Assembly: GCA_025618425.1 (NCBI GenBank)
Contig: CM046845.1
Span: 3,270,541 to 3,334,540, forward strand
Length of the DNA: 64,000 bases
Direction of reading: 5' to 3'
Source: Heliocidaris tuberculata
Taxonomy: Eukaryota; Echinodermata; Echinoidea; Camarodonta; Echinometridae
The translations under genes and the position numbers were made by a program. The notes under the pieces are model-generated. The model worked only from the letters and a program-made list of their open reading frames with translations, searched no databases and was not told the origin of the DNA. Position 1 is the stretch's first letter, and each line of letters opens with the position of its first letter. Positions 1 through 13,335 of the stretch are shown here, piece by piece.

Positions 1-3000
1 GTATTCTGAGAAAGATTAATGAATTCGATAGGCTTAAGCTGTTCACCTCTGTAGTGTTATTAATACTTGTACACGTACAATGTATTTTGAATTCAAAGTA
101 CAGCTTAATGCAAAGAAAATGAATTTCAAATGTTATTTTTAAAGGTCAAACCCCAGCTTTATGCAACATACATGTTGATGTTGATGTACATGTAAATTGT
201 ACTTTGATTAATGACAGCTCACTTGAATGTTTGTTTTTTAATTTTTGAAAATATAGTGTACTTCCATGATGTATTTGGTGCTTCTTAATGCTTATTTATG
301 ATCTACTTCAGTAAGCATTAGTTATCATCAAAATGTGTACTTTCCGACGGCCTATTTTCAGATTGGCATGCGCATTTTGAATGAGATAAAGATTAGAAGA
401 CAGTGTGTATTAGTCACATTTTCTGCTATTTCATTTCAGGCAACCTTTGGACTTTGTGTTTACAATTGGATTACAGAATGATAAACAATTGACTGTACAT
501 GCATGTACATAGTGCGTGTTAAGTTTTGTATTATACTGAAGCAATTTTGAATATGTATTTTAAAAAAAACTACAAACAGGTTTGTTTTTAAGTTGTCTGA
601 AGTCAATGCAGAGGACATATTTTTAGATAAATTTATATTAAATTCCAGTGAGTATGAACAAAAATTTGAAAAGGTTTTAAATTTGTTAAGTTGTAACGAT
701 AACTGCACTACATGTAGTTGGCATTTGAAAACTACTGTAGGTGTAAGAAAAGACACAATTGACACTTGTTTATTAATTACTCAAAAGTTGTAACTTGTAT
801 CTGACTGAGGTTTTCACATTGTAAAGTTGAAGGATGTCAAATTTATTTGGAATACATTTTATGAAATGTCCTTCATTAACATTCTTAAAATAATGCTCAG
901 AATATTTGATTAGATTTTCACATTTTGAAAAATCAAGTGTATCAGTAATAAATTCAGAGCACAACAGTGGCCATTGTGCACTGCAGCTGAAATTCCAGAG
1001 CACCTCACAATCCTGAGTCATAAATCATTGATGACACTGGGTTGCAAAAGGTTGACAGGTGTGATACACAATGGCAATTGTTATGTTCTCAATTAATTAC
1101 TGACACACATAGATTTTGTGCTCTCAGTTTGTCAACAAGTAATAATATAATTAAATATTCAGAGCTTTATTTTAGGAATACATGTATTAAAGAATGAATT
1201 TAACAAAATTTATTCCAAATAAATTTGACATCCCTTGATTTACATTATGAAAATCTCAGTCCGATACTAGTGAACACTTTTGAGTTATTAGCAATCAAAA
1301 GTGTCAAATGTTTTTTTTTTTAATACACCTAGTACATGTACAACATTGTATCCAAATCTTTATGCAAACTTCAAAGATATTAATGTCCTCTTAGCTTGTG
1401 GAAAAAAATGTGGAGCTCTGATTTATATTTATTACATGAGGATAAAAAAAACATATATTCTTTTCATAATTGTATCCTTTTCATTATTGTATCTCGTTGT
1501 AGAGGTATGAGATACAATTTCTGACTAGAAAATTAAAAGGGATTTAATGCAATTTTGTGTTGAAAACAAAATTTTGAGAGTACATGTACATTTTACTAGG
1601 CAGTAAGGGAAATATTATAATTGCCAACTTGTAGTGATCTTGACTGCAGAAATTCCTGTTTTTAAGTTTTGAAAAACTGTTGTAATATTTTTTCACTATT
1701 TTTTATTTTAAAAAAATATTTGAATTAACTTGAAGTCAGGGTACATACATGTATACACTACCCCTTTAACAGTTCTTAATTATTTTACCTAGTACAGTTT
1801 CACACCTTTGTTCCATAAAGCAATGTAGACACATGTGGTGCAAACTGGTCATATTTCTCTTTATTTCAAATAGATTTCAACCCATGAAATTATCATTGAT
1901 AGATTCATGAGCAATATGCTCCTTTCTATTAAAACCGAGTTCACCTAGAGGTCACACAGCGTGGGCTAAATTGCCAATTGAAGCATTACTCTGACCATCC
2001 AATCCATACAGGTAGACAATGCATACATGTACATAGAGCAATTGATGAAGCCTACACATGTGGTTTTTACATTTGCCCATGGAATTTTAGGCACTTAAAA
2101 TGTGTACATTTTAATACTGAATCCTAATTGAATATACATGTAATATACATGTACCTGCAGTATTAATCAACACCATGAATTTATTTGGATAAGATAGTGT
2201 GCACATAAATGTAGACCAATTAACAATAACATTAATTTCTCAAAATATTGAACCAGTTGAAGTCATATTATCTCAACTCCTAGATTGTTGTAAATTTGAA
2301 AATTAATTACTATTATAGTGTAACGTGAATAAAGCAACAGTGCATACTGCATAGATTTAATATCATTCTAACCCATTTATTCAATTTTATTAGACATCAA
2401 TATTAGGCCTAATCAATATGTATGATGTGTGAAATTGGAAATGTTCGCTCCAAAATTTATTGGTCATGTGAAATTTGGTCCGTGCTAAAGCACTCCCTAG
2501 TGCAACCAGACAAAATGTCAAGTAGATTACTGATTTACAGACCAGGAATAAATGCATTACCATCATCATGAATGCAGTGTGCCCAGGGAAGCTATTATTG
2601 ATTTCTAGTACTGTCTGTGGACAATGAAATATTCATATTTCAAACATACACTTGGTACCAAATGTACTCCACTACATGTGTACATGTACATACATGTAAT
2701 GTATGTGCTTGCTGTAGTGCAGTGTGTACATGTTTCATTAGTGCACCCAAACATTGAATGGGACTCTGTCAGGGTTGGGGTGCATTATTTATGCCTTTTC
2801 TTTGTGAGATTTTTTTTGGGTACAGTATGTGTTTCTTGTGTGGAATTAGCAGAAAATATTAAATATTTATATGGTTCCACAATGCAAGATAGAGAAAGAG
2901 AGAAAGAGAGAAAGAGAGAGAAATCCCCTTGAATAATTACTGAAGGGCTTGCATTCTTACATGTATGTATATGTATTTGTACTGTGAAGTTCAAGTAATC

Positions 3001-3620
3001 ATGTCTCTTTTTTTATTTTATTTACATGTAGCTACTGCACAAGCTACATGTATGTAGGCCTGAGTGTATATTTAGGGTATTATGAAGAGAGCAATCAGGA
3101 ACCGTGTATTCTACTTGCACATACCACATCTACAAACACATTATCAAAATTTTACGGAACCAATTGTAAAAACTGAAAATGTCAAGTGGGTCTCACCTGC
3201 ATGTATAGGCCTCTATGATGAAATGCATTTGGAATGAAGAACGCACTTCAAAGAGCTCTGTAGAAAAAAATAAATAGAAGTTCAAACAAAATGCTTGACT
3301 GTACCTCACTTGCTTTACAATACAATACAGTCCTCACCAGCCACCACCATCTTGCTTCACTTCATTTCAGCTGATCAAATAGTAAACTACTTTGTTTCTC
3401 TACAGCCCACAGTCGGATTATCACAAAAGGAGCTCCATTTCACATCAAAGTCTTTTTTTATTTGTTGATTTTATATTCACATTCTTGTCATGGTCATGTA
3501 GTACAGTGTACATTGTATGCCTGATTAAGTGTGTTCTTCTAGATGTACTGGTCAGTTAATTACCATTTTTAATGAATTTGTAGCACTCTGTTGCAATTGA
3601 TTTTTATAGATCTATCGAAC
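1..3620. other. Upstream non-coding sequence, no gene seen
   Basis: AT-rich sequence with many copies of the palindromic words ACATGT and TACATGTA (for example 2681-2699). It contains a GA-rich run at 2890-2925. The open frames at 593-793 (+) and 773-1021 (-) resemble no protein I know. It is either the intron before the exon at 7897 or 5' flank; the sequence does not decide. Confidence 0.5.
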
Positions 3621-4520
3621 TTAAAGGAGAATTAACCCCAGAATATAAATGTACTTATATTCAAAGGTGTCATACATTGTATATTCTTAATCATTGGTCT
3701 GTGTCACTTTAGAAATGAAATACCAGAAAAGGGTTTAAATCAAGACATTCTAGCACATGGTATCATCTGCTAACACTTTACATGGGGGCTGCCATTTTCT
3801 TGATGATATGGAGTTGTACATGAACCATTGGAAACCGTTACGGTCAGGAAGATATTTTTAATCCTAGAGCTAAATTGCTTCTCTTCATTACAAAAAATCC
3901 CCATATATGATGGAAAATACATAACAGGTGTATACATATATTCTAAAATTTGAAATTTATAGATTTCTTTTTAAATTCTCTGGTTTTGCTAAATAGAAAT
4001 TGATTTCTTGGGCTTGCCTGGCAGAGCAGAACATAACTTATACAACGCGCATTCTGACTATTGAAGTCCATTATCTCAAAGCAGGTGAATGCATAGTTTG
4101 TCACTATTGACGCTCGGGAAAGTTATCATCCATAAATTTGAATTAATTTGCTCCGTCGCGTACGTCATAGTATCCAGAAAATAGATTTATATTTAGTAAA
4201 ATAGTAATTTTCAAAGAAATATAAAACACATTTTCGTTTTTAGAATATATGTATATATCTGTTAAATATTTCAAATCTCAAATGGGATTTTCTATCAGGA
4301 AGAAAGACAATTTTGCATTCGGATTAAAAATATCATTATGTACGCATCAAGAAAATGGCAGCCCCCACGTATTGCTAGCAGACGATAAATTTTGCTGAGA
4401 AAATCTTGATTTATACCCATCTCGTATATTTTAGTGCAAAACTACGTAGGACATCAAGAAGGAATAGATTACATCTTTGAATATAAGCACATCAATATTT
4501 TGAGGTTAATTCCCCTTTAA
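3621..4520. mobile_element. 900 bp fold-back DNA transposon, TTAA ends
   Basis: Both ends carry TTAA followed by a near-identical inverted end: TTAAAGGAGAATTAACCCCA on the left, and TTAAAGGGGAATTAACCTCA as the reverse complement of the right. The arms continue inward with interruptions. The stretch near 3783 (gggggctgccattttcttga) is matched inverted near 4350-4368 (tcaagaaaatggcagccccc). No coding capacity is visible, so it is a non-autonomous element. The TTAA ends suggest piggyBac-type insertion, but the family is not identified. Confidence 0.82.
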
Positions 4521-7500
4521 AAACTCAAATGCTACACACTGTATATCGAAAGGGTACTGTACATATATGCATACAAGTCGATGAAAGTTTATTGTTATCA
4601 AAATTCAATTACATGTATGTGTGCTTACCTTCCAGTGATGATACAGTCAAAGATTGGCTTATAGTTCAGTAGTGATTTTCAGTGAATGAAGAAGAGCCAG
4701 TGTACATGTAAATGAAGTCAATGGACAAGAGCCTTTATAAGATATATTTTTTTATATTAATGGGTTGGATTTGCATTATAAAAGAAACATCAAAGAACAA
4801 AGTCAACTTTGGCTTAGGTAGATCTTAAATGCAATTTTATATTTCACCCCCACTGGTGCATGTAAGGACTTTTATTAAGCATCTATTAAGTCAGATCTCA
4901 ATAGAAATCAGTCCTCATTTCTCCCCTGTGTCAAAGCAATGCAAATTGTCGATCATTTGCATTAATGGGTTCAAATTACTCCCTTGATAACGATCCTGGT
5001 TGAGGTCTTATATCTCCCTCATTTGGAATGGAAATGAAGTTCTGCTCTAAGAGATTTCGATCTCAGCAAGGCCTGTGAGTCTTAAAGTGGCATTGAACTG
5101 GTAGAACTTGAACAGTGCCATCTAAGAGTGACTGCTAAATTAAGATTATAATTTGAAAATTAATTGCATTTTATTTTGAATTTTGACAAACAGGCTTGTT
5201 TGGATAATAGGCACATTTTATATTTCAAACTATTATTTTTGACTTTGCAAATGTGGAAAATTACCTACAGGTACATTCTAAGCTTCTGCAAACTAGAGTG
5301 GGGCATGATGGGAAAATGAGAGGCACAGATACTTTTCAAATCCTGTTCAAAGATGGTGCAATTAGGAGCTTCAGTTTACTGGCACTTTAAAATCATCTCA
5401 AGTCATGGAAGTCTGATTATGATGTAATTCAAAACATTCACATTGATTTGACTTAATTTTTGCATCATGTGACATTTGCTCTTTGATGCTTTTGAAGCAT
5501 GAAAAAGCAGTGCAGGCCTTCATGTGGAAGCACACATAGGCAGTTGCTGTCTTTATTTATGCCTGCATCAAATGAGGTCGGTACTTGTCAGGCCACCAGC
5601 GTCATGTTCCCACATGTCATGCATTGTTAAAGCTTTCAGTGTATTTTCCAATTAGTGTTCCACTCTCTTATTACTCTGTCAAGTGCAAGTCTTGTCTTCT
5701 GAGCTAGGTTAATACATACAGCCTAGTTGCCTAGCAACAGACATTTTATGTGCTATCATCCACACCTACTCCCAGGCAAGTACTAGTCTTGAATGTAACT
5801 AATGCAAATTGTTGTAAGCTGGGGAAATGTGGTGGCAATCTAATCTAATGCCGCAGCCTTTACATCAGTGAACATTGTCTCACTCGACTATATGTAGCAC
5901 ATGCATGTTTACGGTATGTGTAGAATTAAGTGATTACTGCTGGAAAAGCGAAATATGCCATGTTAAAAGATTAGCTGGTATATGTGAGAAAAGAAGAAGA
6001 AGAAAGAATCCATTTCATTCTTTTCTACCATAAATGTATGAAGACCATATATACATGTACCTGTTCTATTCAGGTACCCAAATTTTAGTTGGTCTACAAA
6101 TGTAATGTATGACACATGTCTATTCTGAGCAGTAAGGGCAGTGTTTATTACAACCTTGGAAACACCCCTACCAAGTTACATACATTACTTGGTAAATTAA
6201 AAGAAAGACGGGTCAGGCATTCTACTAAGATTACAAACAAAGACTTCATGTAGGTCATGCAGTGTGTAAAGTCTTTATACATGGAGATCCATTTTAATCA
6301 GAATATTTACCAAAATTATGCAGTCACTAAAGGGAAAAAACAATCTGAAATTATATACAAGTACATGTATTGATGAATTTGTTGTACATACATGTAGTAA
6401 CCTTGTACAATGGAATGGATGCAGAGAGCCACCTTTCAGTTTCTTATTGGTATGGAAGGGAGACTATATTGAAACTGGCCCTCCAATGTACTTGAGCCAT
6501 CTTAGTGGCATCACCGGCCCCCGACAGAGCCCCTTCCCAAGAGCATGCCGTCTGTGGACTCATGCTATTGATGAGTGGGAGCGCATCCCTGAAATGCATA
6601 AAATGCTAATTGCTATCTATGTGATCGCGAGACATCATAAAACTTAGGGTTGGGACGGGACATTTTTAGGGGGTAAGCCGCCGTCTCCCATCCCACTACC
6701 TGCAGCTAATAGAGTACAGGGCTAGAGTGTGGCTTCACTGTTTATAGCCGAATATGATCACAAAAGTGTGACAAGGTTACCTCCCGAAACGTGCATTTGC
6801 TGCAGATTTGCCGTAATTAAAGTGAAATCGAGCATGAGTCATGGATTTCATGTCTCTGCTTAGAGGGAAGAGAGGGAAGCGAAAAGTGCTACATTTTAGG
6901 TACCGGTAGTGAAAAATGGAAGTTGCAGTTTTAATCATTTGTACGTACATGTTCGGTGTATTCTGTATGCTTCTGCCATCTTAGAATGTACCAAGAACTA
7001 TCAAACATGATTCTATAGAGTTAATTATAATATGCATTGTGTTTGTGGTCATGTTTTACTTGAAAGTACCAGCATGCTGTGTAATTTCTGGACAACTCTT
7101 AATGGTGTCAAATTCTGCCCACTCTACTGATTTTCATTTCAGATTGCTTTTGAAAGATGATCTCCATACACCTACACATCTAAGCAGGAATAATCTTTCA
7201 TTACGATATAATTTGGCAAATCGAATCCCAGTTCTGAATTTTCATGTTGATGTAGATCTACCGTGTATAGTATTGAGTTTAATTTTAGATGAACTGAAAT
7301 TATGACATTATAACATTTTTGAAAGAAGAGCTGAAAAGAGTTCCCCTGAACAAGATTATTGCACACATGGCAGTACATTACTACAGTGTTAAAGAAGAAT
7401 GATGATCTTTAGTAGATATGGACCTAGCATATGAGAGTATGCTCCTTGATGATTTGAAAAAATGCTTACATGTTAGTAAACGAATAGGAAATCTGTACTT

Positions 7501-7896
7501 GATTGAGTATCATTAATTTACCTAACCCATAGGGCACTAGCACTGACTTGGTTTTGAACTTTGAACCTTCTGGTTGCAAGATCAAATCTATAACCTCTGA
7601 GCCATAATGTCTTCTCTAGCAATAATGTAAGCAAATGATGGTATGTTGTGTGATATATTCCATATATATGTTTTTTTTTTAAAAGTTTTCTTTGATGCAT
7701 TCATTGATTTACCTTGATGTTGGACTTTAAAAAAAGGGAGTTTCCCTGAACAAGAATATTTCACCCAAGGTATAGGAAGTTGGTAGCTCACTTTACAGCA
7801 CAGTTGATACAATATATTATCTACATGTAAATATACATCTTCTATATTAAATATACCTGATGATTTATTTTTCTTCTTTCTATATTTTTTCTTTAG
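4521..7896. other. Non-coding sequence before the first visible exon
   Basis: No gene was recognised. The stretch 6440-6860 is more GC-rich and less simple than its surroundings; its 109-codon open frame (6318-6647) resembles no protein I know. A short AGAAGAAGAAG run lies near 5993. The pyrimidine-rich end (7870-7896) is the splice acceptor of the exon at 7897. Confidence 0.5.
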
Positions 7897-7958
7897 TCAC
7901 ATTCACCTCTTTGGGATGATTTCTCCAGTAAGGCAGGCAAGCTTCACACACAACTCAG
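7897..7958 (+). CDS. MTSS1: MTSS1-like I-BAR exon (second coding exon of family)
   Basis: The exon is 62 nt, phase 0 at its start and ending with two bases (ag) of an arginine codon. It reads SHSPLWDDFSSKAGKLHTQL plus a split R. This matches the family stretch that I recall as GSYPVWEDF..KAGKL..QLR, about residues 25-45 of vertebrate MTSS1, with 12 of 21 positions identical by eye. It forms the end of helix 1 and the start of helix 2 of the antiparallel I-BAR dimer. The acceptor is strong: a pyrimidine run (tttttctttag) directly before the exon. The donor is CAG|GTTTGT. The preceding exon must end on a complete codon. No such exon, which would end in an ISDMK-like motif, was seen upstream in the window. 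Confidence 0.93.
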
Positions 7959-10532
7959 GTTTGTTCAGTCCCCTAATTCAATACTACTCTTACCATTCAG
8001 TACATGTATGCAATATTGAATGACTTGTATTGTTTCGATTATAACAACAACAAAGATAGATATTCTTTTTCTTATACAAAACGAAGAGGACATAGATAAC
8101 AATAATAATAATGACACGTTCTTCTATAGTGCATTTCAGGATCGCAGGCCCTCTGAATGCGCTTTACGATTTACAATGTTTACAAATTAAAATCATTCAA
8201 AACATTTATTGGAGAGATAAGTGCTCTCTACCAAAACTTTGACATGAGTCATTCGAGCATAGGAAAACTGGGATGTAGATTCATTTATTTGTACATGTTC
8301 TTTCTGTCCATCCAAATAAATGTGTTGGAGTAGGTTACCAGTACATGTACATGTAGATTAGGTCCAAACTTTAATCTGTAGTACTTAGTCTGTAAATATA
8401 TAGGCCAAGGGATTACCTATAACGTGAAATATGAACATGAGTGGCAAATAATTGCTAAACAGATGTTGACCGATTGGTAATTTACAGCTGTTATTAACAC
8501 ATGGGGCATTTGTTGATTATTGACACCTTCCTAACACATGTGCTCTACAGAACAAAAGGAAGTCTTCATGAACCAACTCTGCTTCATGTGGATGTCTAAA
8601 TGTCATGATTGGTATTCCCGTTCATTAGTTTGGGATATAAAGAAGAAATATAGTGACATATGGTCCTCGTTTCCGTTGAGGTCCATCTTATGATCTTACT
8701 GCAATGACCAATCATTTTCCTTGATAAATGTGAATTTGAAGTTGTAGTAGTTTTTATTGGATGATAAAGCTCTGATTTATGGACATATCATAGATATATA
8801 ATATCAGTATATGAATCTTGAAAAAGAAATTGCAGAACCATTCAATTTAATTAGTTTTGTCTGTTGCGCTTGGATGCTAACAGAAGACTAACCGAACATC
8901 GGAGATGGAGATATATATCAAAATTTGTGTCAAGAGAAAGATTCACATAAATGACACGCAACATGAATCTTTCATTAGTCGGAAACAAAACATGAATTAG
9001 GCGGGATCCTGTGACATAGACAGAATGAAAGCAAACATTTACGAGCCGCTCCTTGGAGTGATTACTGCCATGGAAGGGGAATGCACGCTCTGCCAATTTT
9101 GTCACTGGCAGGGCAGATTGCTTACATTTAGGCCGCTTCACTAATTCTCTGTCATAATCATACAGCTTGTTTAGTCTTTCGTATCCACAATTTATACAAA
9201 AGATGAGTCATCTTATAGTGAACAATCCTCCTTGATTTATGGCCGTATGAGAGGAGGGTGAAATCGGTCGTCTATCAAAGCAATTATGAGAACATTTCAG
9301 GCTTAGATTCATTTCCTATACATGTACCTAAAACCTACTCCCGGAGATGTCAAGAAGGGTTTAATTATAAGATGTGGCGGAGAGTGTAGTAACCTTTTCC
9401 TTGACGGTTCAAGTCTCGTGTCTCCCATTATGGAAAAGTTACTGGCTTGCCAGGAACTAGCGTCCATTGTTGTGCATTGTCCTCTGTGGACCTCGTACCG
9501 GCAGAAGTAACATGCCGTGCAAAGCCATGGGGTTCATGAGCTAATGAAACTTTACTGAATTGCATATCCCTGTACCCCTGTGGCTCTGTGTGAAGCGTGG
9601 AGTTAATCGTATGCATTTCAATTAATGGGTTATGTCTGTCACATGTCATTAGAAACGAAAGGTGCCAGCTCCTGCACACAATACCACACATTCAAATAGA
9701 ATGTATAGAAACATAACATGATTATTACTGAATAGAAAATATGATGTATAATTGTAATATATAATTTTTTTATTACTTTAAGATTAATCCCAACCTATGA
9801 AAAATTTGGTTGAAAAGCTTGAATTTTATAGTGGCAAAGATGATGTTATAGGTTAAAGAAAAAAAGTTATGTCACATAAAATTTAAACATACATGAGTTA
9901 GCTTAGCTAGACGTGATGGCATGTAAAACGTGGAAAAGACGCATGCATGTATGACAAAATTATTCAAAATCATAATTTTATTCTATGGAGGCAGAACCAA
10001 AGTATAAGGATGTATGATAAGTATTTAACTCTGTTAACACTTTTAAGCAAAATAATACCAAAACTTTTATTCAGATATGTCTGATTGTAGTTTTAAATGC
10101 ACTGACAATCTACCAATTTTGCTCTTTATTGTCTTTCCCAGCGTCTTTATGCGCCATTAAGTTTTGCTAAGCTACCTAATGGAAATAATTTGTTAACTTA
10201 ACCAAATAGAGTGTCTGAAAAAGACAAAACATATCAACAAATATACAGAGATCTACAAAAAAAAAAGAAAGATCCATTTCAATATTCATTTAGTTTGAAA
10301 TGATACTGAAACCAGGCACAGACATCCATTCCATTTCATATTCATGTGCAAAGAGGCCTGTTTTAGGTGTGCATTTTGAAGTACCGTGAAACAGTATTGG
10401 TCCATTTGGTTTATTGGGACATTGACAGAACAGATAGCCTTCTGTCAGATGCCATGACTCTGATGTCATCTTATCATTAATCATCCGAATCGCTTTATTT
10501 TTCTTTTTCTCTTTTGTTGTTTGTGTGTTTAG
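7959..10532 (+). other. Intron of the MTSS1-like gene (2574 bp)
   Basis: It starts GTTTGT and ends in a T-rich tract then AG, lying between two exons whose phases match. It holds a SINE-like tail at 8101-8170. Otherwise I see no gene or clear repeat, only short unassigned open frames (for example 9322-9510). Confidence 0.9.
8101..8170 (-). mobile_element. SINE-like 3' tail fragment
   Basis: Read on the minus strand, it has GTAAAGCGCATTC, then GCACTATAGAAGAACG, then a run of ATT repeats. This is the arrangement of the 3' tail of the full SINE at 59551-59843. The tRNA head and central domain are not visible, so it is a truncated copy. Confidence 0.55.
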
Positions 10533-10606
10533 GACCACCATCACAGTCCTGTCAGCGTTCTTGGATGCATTCCAGCGGCTGGCTGATGCTGCCACTACTA
10601 CAAGAG
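10533..10606 (+). CDS. MTSS1: MTSS1-like I-BAR exon (third coding exon of family)
   Basis: The exon is 74 nt, starting with the last base of the split arginine and ending with the first base of a glycine codon. It encodes TTITVLSAFLDAFQRLADAA followed by TTTR. The family equivalent is TTVVAAAAFLDAFQKVADMA followed by TNTRG, so the match is near-continuous across the whole exon. The segment is a central helix of the I-BAR domain. The acceptor (tgttgtttgtgtgtttag) and donor (AGAG|GTAGGC) are both good. The same stretch is open on the opposite strand for 116 codons (10640 to 10290), but the conserved protein is clearly on the + strand. It is followed by a very long intron of 46.7 kb. Confidence 0.95.
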
Positions 10607-12170
10607 GTAGGCACTGTAGGAGTCTACGCTTATGATACAATACAATGATAGTATACTCCTATGCTACATTGTATTAGCTGTATTTTTAATGTATTACTTG
10701 TATGTTCAGACGAATCATCTTAGACCTATTAATGGGAAAAGCAGGTTTTTATAATTTTATCATACTCTTTTTGAAATAATAGACTAATGTCTCTTTAGAT
10801 AGAGACCATTTCTTACTTTGTCTTGAAACAATTAAACCTTTCTATTAGTCTACTCATGACAATATAGGTAATGAATATGAAATTGAATTTTCATGTCATT
10901 CATAAAAAGTAAGCAACATCAAAACACATTGCACTATACTGTAATAAGGAAAATGTACAAATGAAAAAAAAAATGGCATGGCAACAAACTGTATTCAATA
11001 GAAATATTCAGATATTTAAGATTGCCTCACAAAAAATGCAAAATACATTTTCAGATCATTTTACATCTTCCAGAATCTTTTCACAGGTCAGCCAAGTAAT
11101 TACTTTGAACTAAAAATAGCAAGTCCAATCAACGTTTATAAGCTGATGGACTTCTGTAATATTGCTATTTTCATAACTTGCGTCAGCTATGATGGTGGTA
11201 AATATTCGCTTTTGCCTGAACTGTAGATGAACTGCGATGCTATAGCCATAAGAGCAGTAAATAAAGCTGATCAATGTATATATTTCAACTAATCCACACT
11301 GCAGATATATCCTATGATTGGAATATGATACACAGGATATCAAACGTTGATTGATTTTTCAAACGTATTCAGGCATACACAGCATGATGACTAAAACAAA
11401 GAGAATCCCAAAACAGTCGGATTAACGAAACCTAGAATGCGTGCATTCTATTTGCCCTGCGACATCCACTACCCCTAATTATACGTGCACAGACTAATTT
11501 AGAAAAGCTGATTTATGAATTTACCTGATATGGAAGAAAGCAGTTGTGGTATTTGATGAAACGTGAGTCACCACTTTAGGGATAGGAAGATTTTGATATT
11601 ATTTTTATTCTGACCAAAGTCTACTCAGCTGATGACAAAATGGGTATGACAAATGAACACTGACATTTTAAGAAACAATGAGAATCTTTATATATAATAC
11701 GCTAAGGATTTTGGGTCTTTTTTTGAATTCGAATAGGCGCCTCCCCTGGCTCTTTAGGTCCCCACCTTTTGGTACCCACGGGCGGGGAATAGTCCCCAGA
11801 TGGTTGGGAGGCACTTTTTAAGTGCTGAAGTGCCGTCCATATTTCATAAATTCATTTTTAAACATTGAATTTCCGGAGGGAGTAATATTTCTGTCGATGG
11901 AACAGCTCAATGTCGTATCACGGAAAAAGTACCTTCTGTTATGCCCCCAACCCATACCAATTACCTGTGAAAGGGAGAAACTTCATTGGTGTATTGCCAA
12001 GGAACAACGTATTCTCCATGGCCATATCCGCATGTGCATGTATATTGGCTTCAGTGTATACAGCACACGTGTTATTTGTTCGCACATGTACATGTACTGC
12101 TCCATATACTATTTGTAGCTTCATGGTTACATAACAGTTTAGTGCGTGTGTAACTCTATGGTTTCACGGC
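10607..12170. other. Intronic stretch, nothing assigned
   Basis: AT-rich up to about 11700. The rest becomes GC-richer, with G-rich patches near 11730-11815 leading into a poly-G region. No gene or clear repeat was seen. Confidence 0.5.
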
Positions 12171-12212
12171 GGGGGGGGGGGGGGGGGGGATGGGGTGGTG
12201 GGTGGGGTGGGT
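12171..12212 (+). repeat. Poly-G / G-rich tract
   Basis: An uninterrupted run of about 19 G (12171-12189) is followed by TGGGGTGGTGGGTGGGGTGGG. Further G runs occur at 12375-12387 and 12655-12670. The arrangement has the form needed for G-quadruplex structure on the + strand. Confidence 0.85.
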
Positions 12213-12613
12213 AGGGACATGTCTCATTGAAGCCGGTACACGTACATGAAAACGGATAAAAAGGGTACCTTTTCAACGATAAGCGCATAACCCGGATTAA
12301 GCGTTTAGGGTATCAAAAAAAGCAAAAATCAAGAAAAAGGGTATAGCATATTCAGAGATGATTAATCCGCGGAAGGGGGGGGGGGGGTTCGGTAGTGTGT
12401 TCCAAAGTAGGTTAAATTTCTTTTACGGTTCCTTTTTGGCTAAAAAGAGGTCTATGATGATGATGATGTAATGCTCAAATAGGAAGTAAAATACCTTAAG
12501 CAAGATATAAAATCGCCGTTAATAATGGTATAAAAATCAGAGATAGACGGGCTTCCCTGTTCAGAGTATCAAAATCTGCTCCAACTGCAATCTGCTTTTT
12601 ATTCAGCAAATGA

Positions 12614-13335
12614 TTTACGCGGATGATGTACAGGTCTCAATGAGACATCTGGGTGGGGGGGGGGGGGGGGAGGGGGCGGTCGTCGCGATCGATTCGGATC
12701 GATTCTGGTGCCCGTAAACTTTTCTGCCTTTTATTTGTGAAAATTCGGCTCCTTTGGAAGTTTGATTTATGTAAGCATTCCATTACTTTATAAATTGAAC
12801 TTTCAACAGGTTTTTTTGTTTGTTAGTTTGTTGGTGTGTTTTTTTTTTTTGGGGGGGGCTGTTTCTTAGTTGAAATTAATTCTTTCTGTGATACAATTGT
12901 TTTGTTTGTTTTTTGTTGTTGTTTTTTGTGGGGGTTAATGTTCGATGAGAAGCCGGGAGGAACATGTAACTGTTAGATGTATTACGCGGATGATGTACAG
13001 GCCTCAATGAAACATCGGGGGGGGTCGTCGCTATCGATTCGGATCGATTCAGGTGCCCGTAACCTTTTCTGCCTTTTAATTGTGAAAATTCGGCTCCTTT
13101 GGAAGTTTGATTTTGTAAGCATTCCATTACTTTATACATTGAACTTTCAAGGTTTTGTTTGTTTGTTTGTTTGTTGGTGTTTTTTTTTTTTTTGGGGGGG
13201 GGGGCTGTTTCTTAGTTGAACTTAATTCTTTCTGTGATACAATTGTTTTGTTTGTTTGTTGTTGTTGTTTTTTGTGGGAATTGATGTTCAATGAGACAGG
13301 GTGAAGCCGGGAGGAACATGTAACTGTTAGATGTA
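12614..13335. repeat. Tandem duplication, 368 bp period, two copies
   Basis: Copy 1 is 12614-12981 and copy 2 is 12982-13335. Both start TTACGCGGATGATGTACAGG and end GGAACATGTAACTGTTAGAT. They share the CGATTCGGATCGATTC word, TTTTCTGCCTTTTA, a GTTTGTTTGT run, a poly-T/poly-G junction and TTCTTTCTGTGATACAATTG. The differences are mostly in length of the homopolymer runs, so the duplication looks recent. Confidence 0.9.

Noticed and set aside
593..1021. Adjacent open frames on opposite strands (593-793 and 773-1021)
   Set aside because: The products look hydrophilic enough to be proteins but match no family, have no flanking exons in phase and lie in AT-rich intron-like sequence.
10290..10640. 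116-codon open frame on the minus strand
   Set aside because: It overlaps the MTSS1-like exon at 10533-10606, whose conserved protein is on the + strand; the minus-strand product resembles nothing known.
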